Source of the DNA: CAZHPA01 sp964533945
GTDB taxonomy: Bacteria; Bacillota; Clostridia; Lachnospirales; WRBF01
NCBI GenBank assembly: GCA_964533945.1
Contig: CAZHPA010000014.1
Coordinates: 1-41,726 of the forward strand
Length of the DNA: 41,726 nt
Reading direction: 5' to 3'
Positions within the stretch are counted from its first letter, which is position 1; every line of letters begins with the position of its first letter. Shown here one piece after another: positions 17,196 to 26,199 of this stretch. The notes beneath the pieces were generated by a model. The model searched no databases and was not told where the DNA came from. It worked only from the letters and a program-made list of their open reading frames with translations. The position numbers and the translations under genes are program-made.

Positions 17196-18563
17196 CTAAC
17201 TAAATAATTGGGAAAGCAATTCTGAAACGCTAGAAACGCCAACTAATTCAATACCTTTTATATTTTGAACAGCTTTTAAATTTGCTTTTGGAAGTATGCA
17301 TTTTTCAAAGCCCATTTTTTTAGCTTCCAAAACTCTTGCCTCTGCCATTGTTACAGCACGCATTTCTCCTGTTAAGCCAATTTCTCCAAATGTAAGCGTA
17401 AAAGGATTAATAATTTTATTTCTAAAACTTGAAGCAATAACAGCAACAACGGCAGCATCTAATGAGGGTTCTGCCATTTTCAGCCCGCCGGCAATGTTAA
17501 CATAGCTGTCATATGTACTTAATTCCATACCAACCTTTTTTTCTAAAACAGCAATAAGCATAGACATTCTGTTTTGGTCTATGCCTGTTGAAACTCGCCT
17601 TGCGTACCCATAGTTTGTATAAGTTACAAGCGCCTGAACTTCAACCAAAATTGGTCTTGTGCCTTCAAGAGAACAAGTTACAATAGAACCAGAAGCGGCA
17701 AGCGGTCTTCCTGAAAGCATATATTCTGAAGGGTTTAGTATTTCGGAAAGCCCGTCATATTTCATTTCAAAAACTCCAATTTCGTTTGTTGCGCCAAATC
17801 TGTTTTTGGTTGCCCTAATAATTCTGTAAAATTCTTTGCGTTCTCCCTCGAAGTAAAGCACAGTATCAACCATATGTTCTAAAATTTTGGGCCCTGCAAT
17901 TGCTCCTTCTTTTGTAACATGACCGACAATAACTATAGAAACATTTAAAGTTTTAGCAATTTTCATAAAAAAAGATGTACATTCTCTAACTTGAGAAACA
18001 CTACCCGGTGCGCTTGCTATTTCTTCACGATGCATAGTTTGAATTGAATCAATTATAACAAGTGAAGGGTTCAACTGCCTAATAGCTTGTTCTATAACAG
18101 AAATGTTTGTTTGAGCAATTAAATATAAATTGTTTGCCGTAACTTTCAATCTATCTGCCCTTAACTTTATTTGGTGCGCCGATTCTTCCCCCGAAGCATA
18201 TAAAACGGTTTTTCCTTGCCCTGCTATAGATTGGCATATTTGAAGCAAAAGGGTAGATTTTCCTATGCCGGGGTCGCCACCCAAAAGAACTAATGAACCA
18301 TAAACTATACCACCGCTTAAAACTCTATCTAGTTCATTAATTTTTGTTGCCATTCTTTGGTGCGACATAGGCTCTATGCTGTTAATTGCTTTAATTTCTT
18401 TAACCGATAAAGTTTCTTCACTAACAACAGCGCTTGAGCTGTTAACACTTACAACTTCTTCCTCAAGCGTATTAAAGCTTCCGCATTCGGGACATTTTCC
18501 AAGCCATCTTGGGCATTTAGAACCGCAATTGCTGCATATAAACATTACTTTTAACTTTGCCAT
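17196..18563 (-). CDS. radA: RadA/Sms DNA repair and branch-migration ATPase
   Basis: 455 residues. RadA processes recombination intermediates. An N-terminal C4 zinc finger (Cys10, 13, 24, 27), Walker A GGDPGIGKST (96-105), the diagnostic KNRFG motif and a C-terminal Lon-protease-like domain are all present. The start is set at the ATG at 18563, with AGAAGG about 8 nt upstream giving MAKLKVMF, instead of the in-frame start 12 codons earlier. It is transcribed divergently from lysA and has its own promoter. Confidence 0.95.
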   Translation of the reverse strand: MAKLKVMFICSNCGSKCPRWLGKCPECGSFNTLEEEVVSVNSSSAVVSEETLSVKEIKAINSIEPMSHQRMATKINELDRVLSGGIVYGSLVLLGGDPGIGKSTLLLQICQSIAGQGKTVLYASGEESAHQIKLRADRLKVTANNLYLIAQTNISVIEQAIRQLNPSLVIIDSIQTMHREEIASAPGSVSQVRECTSFFMKIAKTLNVSIVIVGHVTKEGAIAGPKILEHMVDTVLYFEGERKEFYRIIRATKNRFGATNEIGVFEMKYDGLSEILNPSEYMLSGRPLAASGSIVTCSLEGTRPILVEVQALVTYTNYGYARRVSTGIDQNRMSMLIAVLEKKVGMELSTYDSYVNIAGGLKMAEPSLDAAVVAVIASSFRNKIINPFTLTFGEIGLTGEMRAVTMAEARVLEAKKMGFEKCILPKANLKAVQNIKGIELVGVSSVSELLSQLFS

Positions 18564-18615
18564 AACTTCGCCTTCTTTTGCATATAAAGTCTTTTGCACG
18601 TAAAATATTATAAAA

Positions 18616-18644
18616 ATTATACTTTAATATCTAAAATATTTCAA
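18616..18644 (-). promoter_or_regulatory. radA promoter
   Basis: On the minus strand TTGAAA (plus 18639-18644), a 17-bp spacer and TATAAT (plus 18616-18621), about 50 bp from the radA ATG. The -35 lies inside the 18-nt string shared with 6054-6071. Confidence 0.65.
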
Positions 18645-18673
18645 CTTATTTTTGCCGTATGCGCTATGCCTTG

Positions 18674-18702
18674 TTGCAAAATTGTAGAAAGAATGTTAAA
18701 AT
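18674..18702 (+). promoter_or_regulatory. lysA promoter
   Basis: TTGCAA (18674-18679), a 17-bp spacer and TAAAAT (18697-18702), ending 54 bp before the lysA ATG. The leader is too short for a lysine riboswitch and contains none of its conserved core. Confidence 0.5.
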
Positions 18703-18756
18703 TGTTATTAAAGCTCAATAAAACTCAACAGATAATAGATAAAGGAGATTTTTTTA

Positions 18757-19986
18757 ATGAATGACTTTTATGAAGGATTGAATCCGCAGTTTTTAGCAGA
18801 ACAATATGATACGCCGTTATATGTATATAACGAAAAGATTTTTAGACAAAGATGCAAAGAATTAAAAAATTTAGTATCATATGATAATTTTAGAGTTAAT
18901 TATTCAATTAAGGCAAATTCTAGCTTGGCGCTATTGCAAATTGCAAAAGAAGAAGGATTAGATGCTGATGCTATGTCGCCGGGAGAAATTGTTGCCCAAT
19001 TAAAAGCCGGCTTTTCGCCTGAACAAATTTTGTTTATTCCAAACAACGTATCACAAGCAGAGATGAAGTTTGCGTTAGAACATGGCATTTTGGTTAGCGT
19101 AGACTCTGTATCGCAATTGGAAGCTTTGGGAAAAGTTAATTGCGGCGGAAATGTTGCAATTAGATTTAATCCGGGAGTTGGCGCAGGTCACCATGAAAAA
19201 GTTGTTACCGGAGGAAAAAACACAAAGTTTGGCGTAAACCCTGAATATATACAAGAAGTTAAACAATTGCTTAAAAAATATAATTTAAAATTAAAAGGAA
19301 TTAACCAACATATAGGTTCTTTGTTTATGGACGGAAGCCTATATGTTGAAGGGGCAAAAAATCTTCTTGATATTGCCAAAAACTTTGATGAATTGGAATT
19401 TATAGACTTAGGCGGCGGCTTTGGTATTCCATATAGAAAACAGGAAAATGAAGCACGTCTTGATTTAAAATCACTTGGGCAAACTTTAACACAATTTATT
19501 AATAACTTTATAAGCGAATATGGAAAAAATTTAGCGTTTAAAATCGAACCCGGAAGATACATTCCGGCGGAATCTGGTGTTTTATTAGGCAGAGTTCATG
19601 CAATTAAATATAACGGGCAAACAAAATACATTGGAACAGACCTTGGCTTTAACGCTTTAATGCGCCCTGTTTTATATGGTTCGCACCACGACATTGAAGT
19701 TTACAAACAAGACGGTAGCGAGGCTTTAGGCGAAAAAGAAGTTGTAACTGTTGTTGGCAACATTTGCGAATCGGGAGATGTTATGGCAAAAGACCGCAAC
19801 CTTCCTAAAATTGAAGAAGGAGATTTATTAGGGGTTTTAGACGCCGGAGCATACGGTTATGTTATGAGTTCCAATTACAACAATCGCTTACGCCCTGCAG
19901 AAGTTCTTTTAAGAAACGGAAGCCATGTTTTAATACGTGAACGTGATACGATAGAAGATTTATTTAAACGACAAATAATGCTATAA
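18757..19986 (+). CDS. lysA: diaminopimelate decarboxylase
   Basis: 409 residues. A PLP enzyme that converts meso-diaminopimelate to lysine, the last step of lysine synthesis. The alanine-racemase-like barrel carries the PLP lysine Lys52 in YSIKANSS, the glycine-rich FIDLGGGFGIPY segment, EPGRYIPA, and the active-site NICESGD with cysteine in the C-terminal beta domain. AAAGGAG lies about 9 nt before the ATG. It is monocistronic, closed by a strong hairpin that also overlaps the end of truA. Closely related ornithine/PLP decarboxylases are less likely because of the ICESGD motif. Confidence 0.93.
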   Translation: MNDFYEGLNPQFLAEQYDTPLYVYNEKIFRQRCKELKNLVSYDNFRVNYSIKANSSLALLQIAKEEGLDADAMSPGEIVAQLKAGFSPEQILFIPNNVSQAEMKFALEHGILVSVDSVSQLEALGKVNCGGNVAIRFNPGVGAGHHEKVVTGGKNTKFGVNPEYIQEVKQLLKKYNLKLKGINQHIGSLFMDGSLYVEGAKNLLDIAKNFDELEFIDLGGGFGIPYRKQENEARLDLKSLGQTLTQFINNFISEYGKNLAFKIEPGRYIPAESGVLLGRVHAIKYNGQTKYIGTDLGFNALMRPVLYGSHHDIEVYKQDGSEALGEKEVVTVVGNICESGDVMAKDRNLPKIEEGDLLGVLDAGAYGYVMSSNYNNRLRPAEVLLRNGSHVLIRERDTIEDLFKRQIML

Positions 19987-19988
19987 AA

Positions 19989-20017
19989 AATATTCCCTCT
20001 ATCAAAGAGGGAATATT
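19989..20017. terminator. bidirectional terminator between lysA and truA
   Basis: AATATTCCCTCT (19989-20000) and AGAGGGAATATT (20006-20017) form a 12-bp perfect stem with a 5-nt loop. On the minus strand the right arm overlaps the truA stop codon (20016-20018). It serves two converging genes. Confidence 0.8.
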
Positions 20018-20750
20018 AATACGAAACATCATAAAGGACAAGTCCGCAAGCCGGTGCTGTTTTGCCGGCTTTTTTTCTTTCCCCTTCTAAAATTATGCTT
20101 TTAATTTCACTAGGTTCAATTTTTAAAAGCCCAACATAAACAAGCGTTCCTGCTATTATTCTAACCATATTATATAAAAATCCGTTACCTTCAACCATTA
20201 TAGTTATAACATTATCTAGCTTTTCAACACTTACGTTGTATAGTGTTCTAACTGTTGTTTTTCTATCAGAACCTGTCGCCGAAAACGCCTTAAAATCATA
20301 AGTTCCTATAAAATGCTTTGCTGCTTCTTGCATTTTTTCAATATTAAGCAACTGTTCAATATGCCACGTATAGTTTCTAAGCAGTGGGTCTTTGAATTTG
20401 CTATTATAAATTTTATATAAATATATCTTTTTAGTTGCGTTAAAGCGTGGGTTAAAGTCATCGTTAACGCAAACAGCCTTTTTAACTACAATATCACAAG
20501 GCAAGCTTTTATTTATAACTTGCGGTAATTTTTCCAGTGGTATTTTTATGTTTGAAATTTTAAAGGCAACGCCTTGCGACAGTGCATGAACCCCTGAATC
20601 TGTTCGGCTACAGCCACAAACCGATATTTGCTCTTTGAATATTTCGCACAAAGCAGCTTCAAGCATTGCCTGAATTGTTATTCCGTTATTTTGACGTTGC
20701 CAGCCGCAATAGTTTGTGCCGTCGTAGGCAACTGTTAAAAAAATGTTCAA
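20016..20750 (-). CDS. truA: tRNA pseudouridine(38-40) synthase
   Basis: 244 residues from the preferred start. It isomerises uridines 38-40 in the tRNA anticodon arm. Clear motifs are VAYDGTNYCGWQRQ at the N-terminus, catalytic Asp51 in CSRTDSGVHA, FIGTYDFKAFSATGSD and FLYNMVRIIAGTL. The start is placed at TTG 20750: AAAGGA ends 8 nt upstream and the product then begins where TruA proteins usually do; a TTG seven codons earlier (20771) lacks an SD. The upstream LysM/G5 gene ends 4 nt before, so its end supplies the SD. Confidence 0.93.
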   Translation of the reverse strand: MNIFLTVAYDGTNYCGWQRQNNGITIQAMLEAALCEIFKEQISVCGCSRTDSGVHALSQGVAFKISNIKIPLEKLPQVINKSLPCDIVVKKAVCVNDDFNPRFNATKKIYLYKIYNSKFKDPLLRNYTWHIEQLLNIEKMQEAAKHFIGTYDFKAFSATGSDRKTTVRTLYNVSVEKLDNVITIMVEGNGFLYNMVRIIAGTLVYVGLLKIEPSEIKSIILEGERKKAGKTAPACGLVLYDVSY

Positions 20751-20754
20751 TACA

Positions 20755-21879
20755 TTATCCTTTCGTTCCAACTTTAATAACTTGAGGTTCAGGTTCTGCT
20801 GTTGTGACGGTATCTATATGTTTTGTTTCAACTATTTCTCCATTAATCATTATAATATGTTCTGTTGTTTCAGAAAGCCCATCTTTTCCCTGTTCCATAA
20901 CTTCTCTATATGTTCTATATCTTTCGGGGTCTTCTAATGTTCTGGTTTCTCTTGGTATTATTTCTGTTGTAACTTTCTTTTCAACTGTTCTAACTGAAAG
21001 AAGCGGAGTTTTAACAATAACATTTAGCTTTTGTCCTATTCTAAGTCTTGTGGTTGGTGTTAATCCTGGATTTGCTTCTACAATTTGTTCTAAAGTCATC
21101 TTAACCTTTTGACAAATTTTAGAAAGAGTATCTCCGGATTTAACCTCATATGTTTCTGAAACATCTCTAAAAATATTAAGAGCTTCATACGCTTGTTCTG
21201 GTTTCATAATTTCGCTTATATTAACAAATATAGGCTCGCATTTTTCATCTTCTAAAAAATCTTTTTCAACTAAATCTTGTCCTTCTTTAATGTATGGTTC
21301 TTTAAGCTTTTCAAGAATTTCATCTGCTTCTGCTTTGTTTTTAACTATGGCCATTAAAGTTCCATCAACTCTAATTGCCATAGCTTTCACAGTGTATGTT
21401 AATTTTTGGCATATTTCGCTTACAATATAGTCAGTTGTTTGCATGTCTTTTTTAGAAGCATGAACAGGCTTTATAGCAACTTTTTCTTCAACTTTAATTT
21501 CCATTCCAACATCTGCCGAAATTTTTGATATAGCGTTATTAAGCAAAATTTCATCTGTTAAAGTTTTGCTCATTGCAATAACTCCAACTTTAGCTTCGTC
21601 TACAAATACTGTATATGCATTTTTATTGGTAAAAAACCAAAATGTAAATGCAATTAACGAAATAAGCAAAATGCCAATCAACGCAAACGGTAAAAAAGTA
21701 AAAGCTTTTGTATTATTTTGTAATGATGAAAAAATTCTCCTAGTTCCAAAAACCAAACGGCGCATAAATCTCTGGAAGCCGTTAATTTTTGGCTTGACCG
21801 GACGTCTTGACAAAAGCTCCGTTTGCGCTGATGTTCTTTGCCTGCCTCTGATTCTTTTGTTGTTAAAATTACCGGCCAT
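20755..21879 (-). CDS. LysM and G5 domain cell-wall protein without a peptidase domain
   Basis: 374 residues. A basic cytoplasmic N-terminus (1-60), one membrane helix (about 62-86), an extracellular alpha/beta region (90-235), a LysM peptidoglycan-binding domain (about 242-290, YEVKSGDTLSKICQ... RIGQKLNV), and a G5 domain (about 295-374) ending VIKVGTKG. In related clostridial proteins this segment usually leads into an M23 peptidase, which is absent here; the gene stops right where it would begin and truA follows at once. ATG start with GGAGGTG. Probably a wall-anchored binding or regulatory protein in an operon after the SLH gene. Confidence 0.8.
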   Translation of the reverse strand: MAGNFNNKRIRGRQRTSAQTELLSRRPVKPKINGFQRFMRRLVFGTRRIFSSLQNNTKAFTFLPFALIGILLISLIAFTFWFFTNKNAYTVFVDEAKVGVIAMSKTLTDEILLNNAISKISADVGMEIKVEEKVAIKPVHASKKDMQTTDYIVSEICQKLTYTVKAMAIRVDGTLMAIVKNKAEADEILEKLKEPYIKEGQDLVEKDFLEDEKCEPIFVNISEIMKPEQAYEALNIFRDVSETYEVKSGDTLSKICQKVKMTLEQIVEANPGLTPTTRLRIGQKLNVIVKTPLLSVRTVEKKVTTEIIPRETRTLEDPERYRTYREVMEQGKDGLSETTEHIIMINGEIVETKHIDTVTTAEPEPQVIKVGTKG

Positions 21880-21938
21880 TTTTCACCTCCATGTTGTTTT
21901 TGTCTTATTTAACTTATTATAGCTATAGGCAAAAATAG

Positions 21939-23969
21939 CTATGATAAAATAGTAATTGTTTTAGCAATGTTTGAAGAATTTGATGTATATACAATATAAA
22001 CTCTCATATCTTCTTTTAAATAAGAAGGACTAACTGTTGCGCCTGTTTCTGAATTTATAATAATTGTTGAATAATTATATAAAACATCTTTTGATGTAAA
22101 AGATAAGTCTTTAATTGTAACTTTGTTGTTCGACACAGTTTGAACATAGCCTGTTGCATAAACTGTTGGAGCTTCTTTTAAAATTGTTATAGCTTCAACC
22201 TCTAAGCTATCAAGCCTTAATCTAACTCTTGAATTTAAGCGAATCGAATATACATCAACAGTTCCCGCAATTAATTCATAGCTTTTAACTTCGCCTTTAT
22301 CATCACGCAAATGTATTAAAGACTTTGATTTTGTGTTGTGTATTTCTTCAATAACTCCTTCAATCGTAGAACTTGTGCTTGTTGCAACGATGCTTAAAAG
22401 TCTGTCGTATTCGGCTTCTGCTTGAATAATGTCGCCGTTTCTTAAATCGTTCCATGCTGCTAGATTTCGTTTGCGTTCAATTTTTGTTGTGCTTGTAACT
22501 CTAAATTCGTGTTTTTTATCATTTTTGTCTAAAATAACTAAAATAGGAGTGCCTGTTTGCTCTATATATTTTTTTTCGATTAAAATGCCATCATTTATTT
22601 TTCTGTTTTTTTCTTCAAGCTCAATAGAAACTGCCGTATCGCCGAAAAATTGAAGTTTGCAAACGTCCCCATCTTGAATTTTATCGAACGTTGTGCTTGA
22701 ATCTCCGCGGGTTATTTTAACATCTGCCGTAACAGAATATTCCCTAGTTTCTGTAGTTATATCTCCTCTTGGGTTTAACATGCGAACTTCAACCGAAATA
22801 GTTTTTTTAGCACCATCAGATACAGACTTAACAATCCCTTCTAAAGTAAACAACTTTGTTGTTATTTCAGAAGTTTGAGGAGCTTGCGTTTGGTTTGGTG
22901 GTGTTGCAGTTGACGTATTAGGCGTTGTAGTTGATGTATTGGGTGTTGTAGTTGTAGTAGTTGATAGCGCATTACTTTGTGCTTTAACATCAACCAAACT
23001 GCCATTATTAACAACGCCGACAAAATTCATGCCTTCTTCTAAATCATTAATTGTTTTAATTGAATTGTTTACATAGATTGTAACGCTTGTTGCAAGCTTA
23101 TATATTTTTTTAACGCCGCTTGAATTTGTAATTTGGATACCGTTAACAGAAGGATACAACTTATCAACAACGCCTGTTATAGTTTCAATTTTTGTAATTA
23201 ATTCGGCAGCATTTTGAATACTTGTTTCTAAATTCGTTTCTTCTTTAGTTTCTTCTTTAGTTTCTTGCTTTGTTTCTTCCGGTTTAGTTTGCTGCAAAAG
23301 CGAAATTGATTTATCTAGCATAACAGCAAAAATAGCTTTGTTTGCGGCAGTTTTTGGATTAAAGTTATCAGAAGGGGCAATTACGCCAACTTTTGCTAAA
23401 TAATATACATATGGTTTTGCGCTTAATGTAATATTTTTATCATCATTATAGCTGTTTGTATATTTTAAACTTAGCGCCTGATCTTTTTTGCCGATTAGCT
23501 TAACTAAAAAAACCGAAAGTTCCTCCCTTGAAGTTGCTCTTAACCTTTCTGTTCCATCAACATCTTTAATAACAAATTGCGCCAAGTCTTCTTTAGTTAA
23601 AATACCTTTTTCAAGCAAAAACGCAATTTCTTTATCTGCTAAGTTTGTCCATTTTAAAAACGCTTTTTGGTATTGGTCTAAAAGAGATTTATGTTTTTTG
23701 TACGTTTCCTCATTTATTGCTGTATCTGTACTTTTATAGCCTAAAGCTTTAGCTAAAATTTTGCTTGTTTCAAATTTGTCAACGTAGCTATCCGGTTTGT
23801 AATTATTAGAATTATCGCCTAAAATATAGCCTTTATCTGCCATTTTGGAAATTGAAGAATATGCCCAATGGGTTTCTAAAACATCATTGTATGCCGGTGC
23901 GGCTAAGACGCATAAAGAAGTTGCTGCCGCTATTAAAGCTGTTAGTGCAGCGTTTCTTAAAAACGACAT
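21939..23969 (-). CDS. S-layer homology (SLH) domain surface protein
   Basis: 676 residues. Signal peptide (1-24), three SLH-type repeats (about 26-80, 95-165 and 185-240; the second is divergent) for binding secondary cell-wall polymers, a charged KEETKEET linker, a beta domain, a Thr/Pro/Asn-rich linker (about 335-368) and a C-terminal run of small beta domains of unknown function (about 370-676). GAGGAGGAG lies just before the ATG. First gene of an SLH-LysM/G5-truA unit with its own promoter. No enzymatic domain was recognised; a structural or adhesive envelope role is likely. Confidence 0.82.
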   Translation of the reverse strand: MSFLRNAALTALIAAATSLCVLAAPAYNDVLETHWAYSSISKMADKGYILGDNSNNYKPDSYVDKFETSKILAKALGYKSTDTAINEETYKKHKSLLDQYQKAFLKWTNLADKEIAFLLEKGILTKEDLAQFVIKDVDGTERLRATSREELSVFLVKLIGKKDQALSLKYTNSYNDDKNITLSAKPYVYYLAKVGVIAPSDNFNPKTAANKAIFAVMLDKSISLLQQTKPEETKQETKEETKEETNLETSIQNAAELITKIETITGVVDKLYPSVNGIQITNSSGVKKIYKLATSVTIYVNNSIKTINDLEEGMNFVGVVNNGSLVDVKAQSNALSTTTTTTPNTSTTTPNTSTATPPNQTQAPQTSEITTKLFTLEGIVKSVSDGAKKTISVEVRMLNPRGDITTETREYSVTADVKITRGDSSTTFDKIQDGDVCKLQFFGDTAVSIELEEKNRKINDGILIEKKYIEQTGTPILVILDKNDKKHEFRVTSTTKIERKRNLAAWNDLRNGDIIQAEAEYDRLLSIVATSTSSTIEGVIEEIHNTKSKSLIHLRDDKGEVKSYELIAGTVDVYSIRLNSRVRLRLDSLEVEAITILKEAPTVYATGYVQTVSNNKVTIKDLSFTSKDVLYNYSTIIINSETGATVSPSYLKEDMRVYIVYTSNSSNIAKTITILS
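22908..22967 (-). repeat. Thr-rich coding repeat in the SLH protein
   Basis: Imperfect tandem units of about 21 bp encode a linker of repeated T-P-N-T-S-T. Such simple repeats commonly vary in length between strains; probably a flexible, possibly glycosylated spacer. Confidence 0.6.
23233..23280 (-). repeat. KEET coding repeat in the SLH protein
   Basis: Tandem 12-bp units (TTTCTTCTTTAG and variants on the plus strand) encode a repeated K-E-E-T linker between the SLH repeats and the following beta domain. Confidence 0.6.
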
Positions 23970-23997
23970 TTTTCTCCTCCTCTTACAGTTTTTTAAT

Positions 23998-24026
23998 ATT
24001 GTAATCTAATTTTAATTTAATTGCAA
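23998..24026 (-). promoter_or_regulatory. promoter of the SLH gene
   Basis: On the minus strand TTGCAA (plus 24021-24026), a 17-bp spacer and TACAAT (plus 23998-24003), about 30 bp before the ATG. Confidence 0.55.
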
Positions 24027-24068
24027 CAAAAAAAGTTAATAATACTTATACTATGAAATAGGCGGCAG

Positions 24069-24097
24069 TTGAATATGTTAATGCAAGGTGCTATAAT
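24069..24097 (+). promoter_or_regulatory. promoter of the GNAT-dnaX-ybaB-recR operon
   Basis: TTGAAT (24069-24074), a 17-bp spacer and TATAAT (24092-24097), 23 bp before the GNAT start. Confidence 0.65.
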
Positions 24098-24120
24098 ATA
24101 TATAAAAAAGGTGTTAAAAC

Positions 24121-24561
24121 ATGCTTTTAAACTATAAAACAAAATATATTGATAAATGTGTTAACCTTCTTTTAGAAGTATTTACAAGCCCTCCTTTTAA
24201 TTATGAAGGGCTAAACAAAAGAAATATTTTTAAATATTTAACCGATTTGGCAAATACACCAAATTTTATAGGAATGCTCTATTTTGAGGAAGGCAAGCTT
24301 TTAGGATTTTGCTTTGGAACTTTAAACAACTATTTCTTTAGTAATATGTATGAAATTAAAGAAATTGCAGTTTCTTTAAACTACCAAGGCAAAGGTTTGG
24401 GAAGCAAAATGCTAGAACTTATTGAAAAAGAGCTTAGAGCCAAAGGCGTTGCAATAATTACATTATCAACGAACCGTGAAATAGAAGCTTTTAAGTTTTA
24501 TAAGAAAAACGGGTTTTCGGTTTCTGAAAATGCGGTACACCTTAACAAGTATATTAAATAA
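24121..24561 (+). CDS. GNAT family N-acetyltransferase
   Basis: 146 residues. A single GNAT fold: the acetyl-CoA binding loop YQGKGLGSKMLELIEKEL (about 95-112) and the late motif TNREIEAFKFYKKNGF. The substrate cannot be predicted. ATG start with AAAGGTG upstream. It leads the dnaX operon, ending 17 bp before the dnaX start, so its translation may feed into dnaX. Confidence 0.88.
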   Translation: MLLNYKTKYIDKCVNLLLEVFTSPPFNYEGLNKRNIFKYLTDLANTPNFIGMLYFEEGKLLGFCFGTLNNYFFSNMYEIKEIAVSLNYQGKGLGSKMLELIEKELRAKGVAIITLSTNREIEAFKFYKKNGFSVSENAVHLNKYIK

Positions 24562-24578
24562 GAGAAGGGGCGGTTAAA

Positions 24579-26198
24579 ATTTTAGCTTTATATAGAAAGC
24601 TGCGGCCTACTTTATTTAAAGATGTTATAGGGCAACAGCATATAATTCAAACGCTTAAAAACCAAATTATTTCTCAAAGAATTTCTCACGCATATTTATT
24701 TTGCGGAACAAGAGGAACAGGTAAAACATCAACAGCAAAAATTTTAGCAAAAGCTGTTAATTGCACAAATAACTTAGAAGGCGAACCTTGTGGTATATGC
24801 GAAGCTTGTAACAATTTAAATTCAAGCTTTAATATAATTGAAATTGATGCCGCAAGCAATAATAGCGTTGAAGATGTTCGCAAAATTAAAGATGAAGTTA
24901 AGTATGCGCCGGCAAAAGGCGATTTTAAAGTGTATATCATTGATGAAGTGCATATGTTTTCAACGGGTGCTTTTAACGCACTGCTTAAAACATTAGAAGA
25001 ACCGCCGCCACACGTCATTTTTATTTTGGCAACAACAGAACCCCACAAAGTTCCCAAAACAATACATTCACGCTGTCAACGGTTTGATTTTAAGCGGATT
25101 ACAACAAATCAAATAACCGAAGCAATTAAAAAATATGCAAAAGATGAAAACGTTTTAATAGAAGAAAATGCAATTAAATATATTGCTCAAATTTCAGATG
25201 GTGCAATGAGAGATGCCCTAAGTATACTTGACCAATGTATATCATTCCATTTCAACGAAAACATCACTTTAGAAAAAGTTTTGGAAATTGTAGGTTCTGT
25301 TGATAATGCTGTTTTCTTTAATTTAACTGATGCGCTTTTTGAAAAAAACAGTTTAAAATGCATTGAAATAATAAACGAAATAGCGGGAAACGGGCGTGAT
25401 ATTTCGCAATTTGTTTCCGAGCTTATTGCTCACTTTAGAAATTTGCTTGTTTCATTAAGCGGTTCCGAATTGTTGCTTCCAACAGAAAACATTTCATCTC
25501 TTTTTGAAAAAGCAGTTGAAATAGGTGCTGAAACTTTGATATACTACATTAACACGTTTTCAAGCGTTCAAGGAGAAATGAAGCTTGGATTAAACGAGCG
25601 TATATTTCTTGAAGTTGCCTGCATTAAAATATGTAATGTTCAGATTCAAAAGCCTGAAAAAACCGAGAATTCTGAAGAATTTGAAAATTTTAGAAGTTCT
25701 GGAATTAAAAAAGATGAAAAGCAAATACTTACCAATAAAGCTAAAAAGGCAGAAGCAGCATCTGAGACAAGCATTAAAAAGCAAGCCGCCGCTTCAAATA
25801 AGCTTGAAAGCTTAATTAAAAATTGGAACGACTTTTTATTATATGTAAATACTTTAGGCAAGCTATCGCCTTTAGCTTTTAAAATACTAAAAAGCACAAG
25901 GCCTATATGTTCGGGGGATAGTTCCATTTCCGTTAACGTTAAAGATTCGCACAAAGAATTTGTTAGCAACGAAAATGTTTTAACTTCTTTAAAAGAAGCG
26001 TTAGAAAGCAAGCTTGACTTTGAAGTTGATATTAAAATTTGTTCGGCTTCTTCTGTTAATAACAACAGCAACGATTCTTTATTTGAAACCGAAGATTTAA
26101 AGTTTGAAGATGAAATAGGCAATTTAATTGCGTTTGCTAATGATGAACAATTTTATTTAAACCAAACTAATTATAGTGAATATAAGGAGGAAAATTAA
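24579..26198 (+). CDS. dnaX: DNA polymerase III gamma/tau subunit with apparent ATT start codon
   Basis: 539 residues. The clamp-loader ATPase. From the proposed start: LALYRKLRP (the usual DnaX N-terminus), Walker A GTRGTGKT (43-50), zinc-module cysteines within NCTN...GEPCGICEAC, Walker B VYIIDEVHMF, sensor ILATTEP and SRC finger HSRCQRF, then domain III and a short tau-like tail. The frame is open only from 24558 (TAA at 24555-24557) and contains no ATG, GTG or TTG before residue 118, which lies beyond the Walker A box. GAAGGGG (24564-24570) sits 8 nt before ATT 24579, so ATT is the best start; a sequencing error is the alternative. It overlaps the ribosome binding site of ybaB. Confidence 0.9.
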   Translation: MLALYRKLRPTLFKDVIGQQHIIQTLKNQIISQRISHAYLFCGTRGTGKTSTAKILAKAVNCTNNLEGEPCGICEACNNLNSSFNIIEIDAASNNSVEDVRKIKDEVKYAPAKGDFKVYIIDEVHMFSTGAFNALLKTLEEPPPHVIFILATTEPHKVPKTIHSRCQRFDFKRITTNQITEAIKKYAKDENVLIEENAIKYIAQISDGAMRDALSILDQCISFHFNENITLEKVLEIVGSVDNAVFFNLTDALFEKNSLKCIEIINEIAGNGRDISQFVSELIAHFRNLLVSLSGSELLLPTENISSLFEKAVEIGAETLIYYINTFSSVQGEMKLGLNERIFLEVACIKICNVQIQKPEKTENSEEFENFRSSGIKKDEKQILTNKAKKAEAASETSIKKQAAASNKLESLIKNWNDFLLYVNTLGKLSPLAFKILKSTRPICSGDSSISVNVKDSHKEFVSNENVLTSLKEALESKLDFEVDIKICSASSVNNNSNDSLFETEDLKFEDEIGNLIAFANDEQFYLNQTNYSEYKEEN

Positions 26199-26199
26199 A

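Noticed and set aside
18600..18756. Possible lysine riboswitch before lysA
   Set aside because: The gap is only 157 bp, shared with the radA promoter, and none of the conserved L-box core segments can be found.
22908..23280. CRISPR-like or VNTR array in the SLH gene
   Set aside because: The repeats are short, in frame and encode Thr-rich and KEET linkers, with no unique spacers of constant length.
25646..26122. 158-codon minus-strand open frame inside dnaX
   Set aside because: Antisense shadow of the dnaX C-terminal region; low-complexity Leu/Ser/Phe composition and no ribosome binding site.
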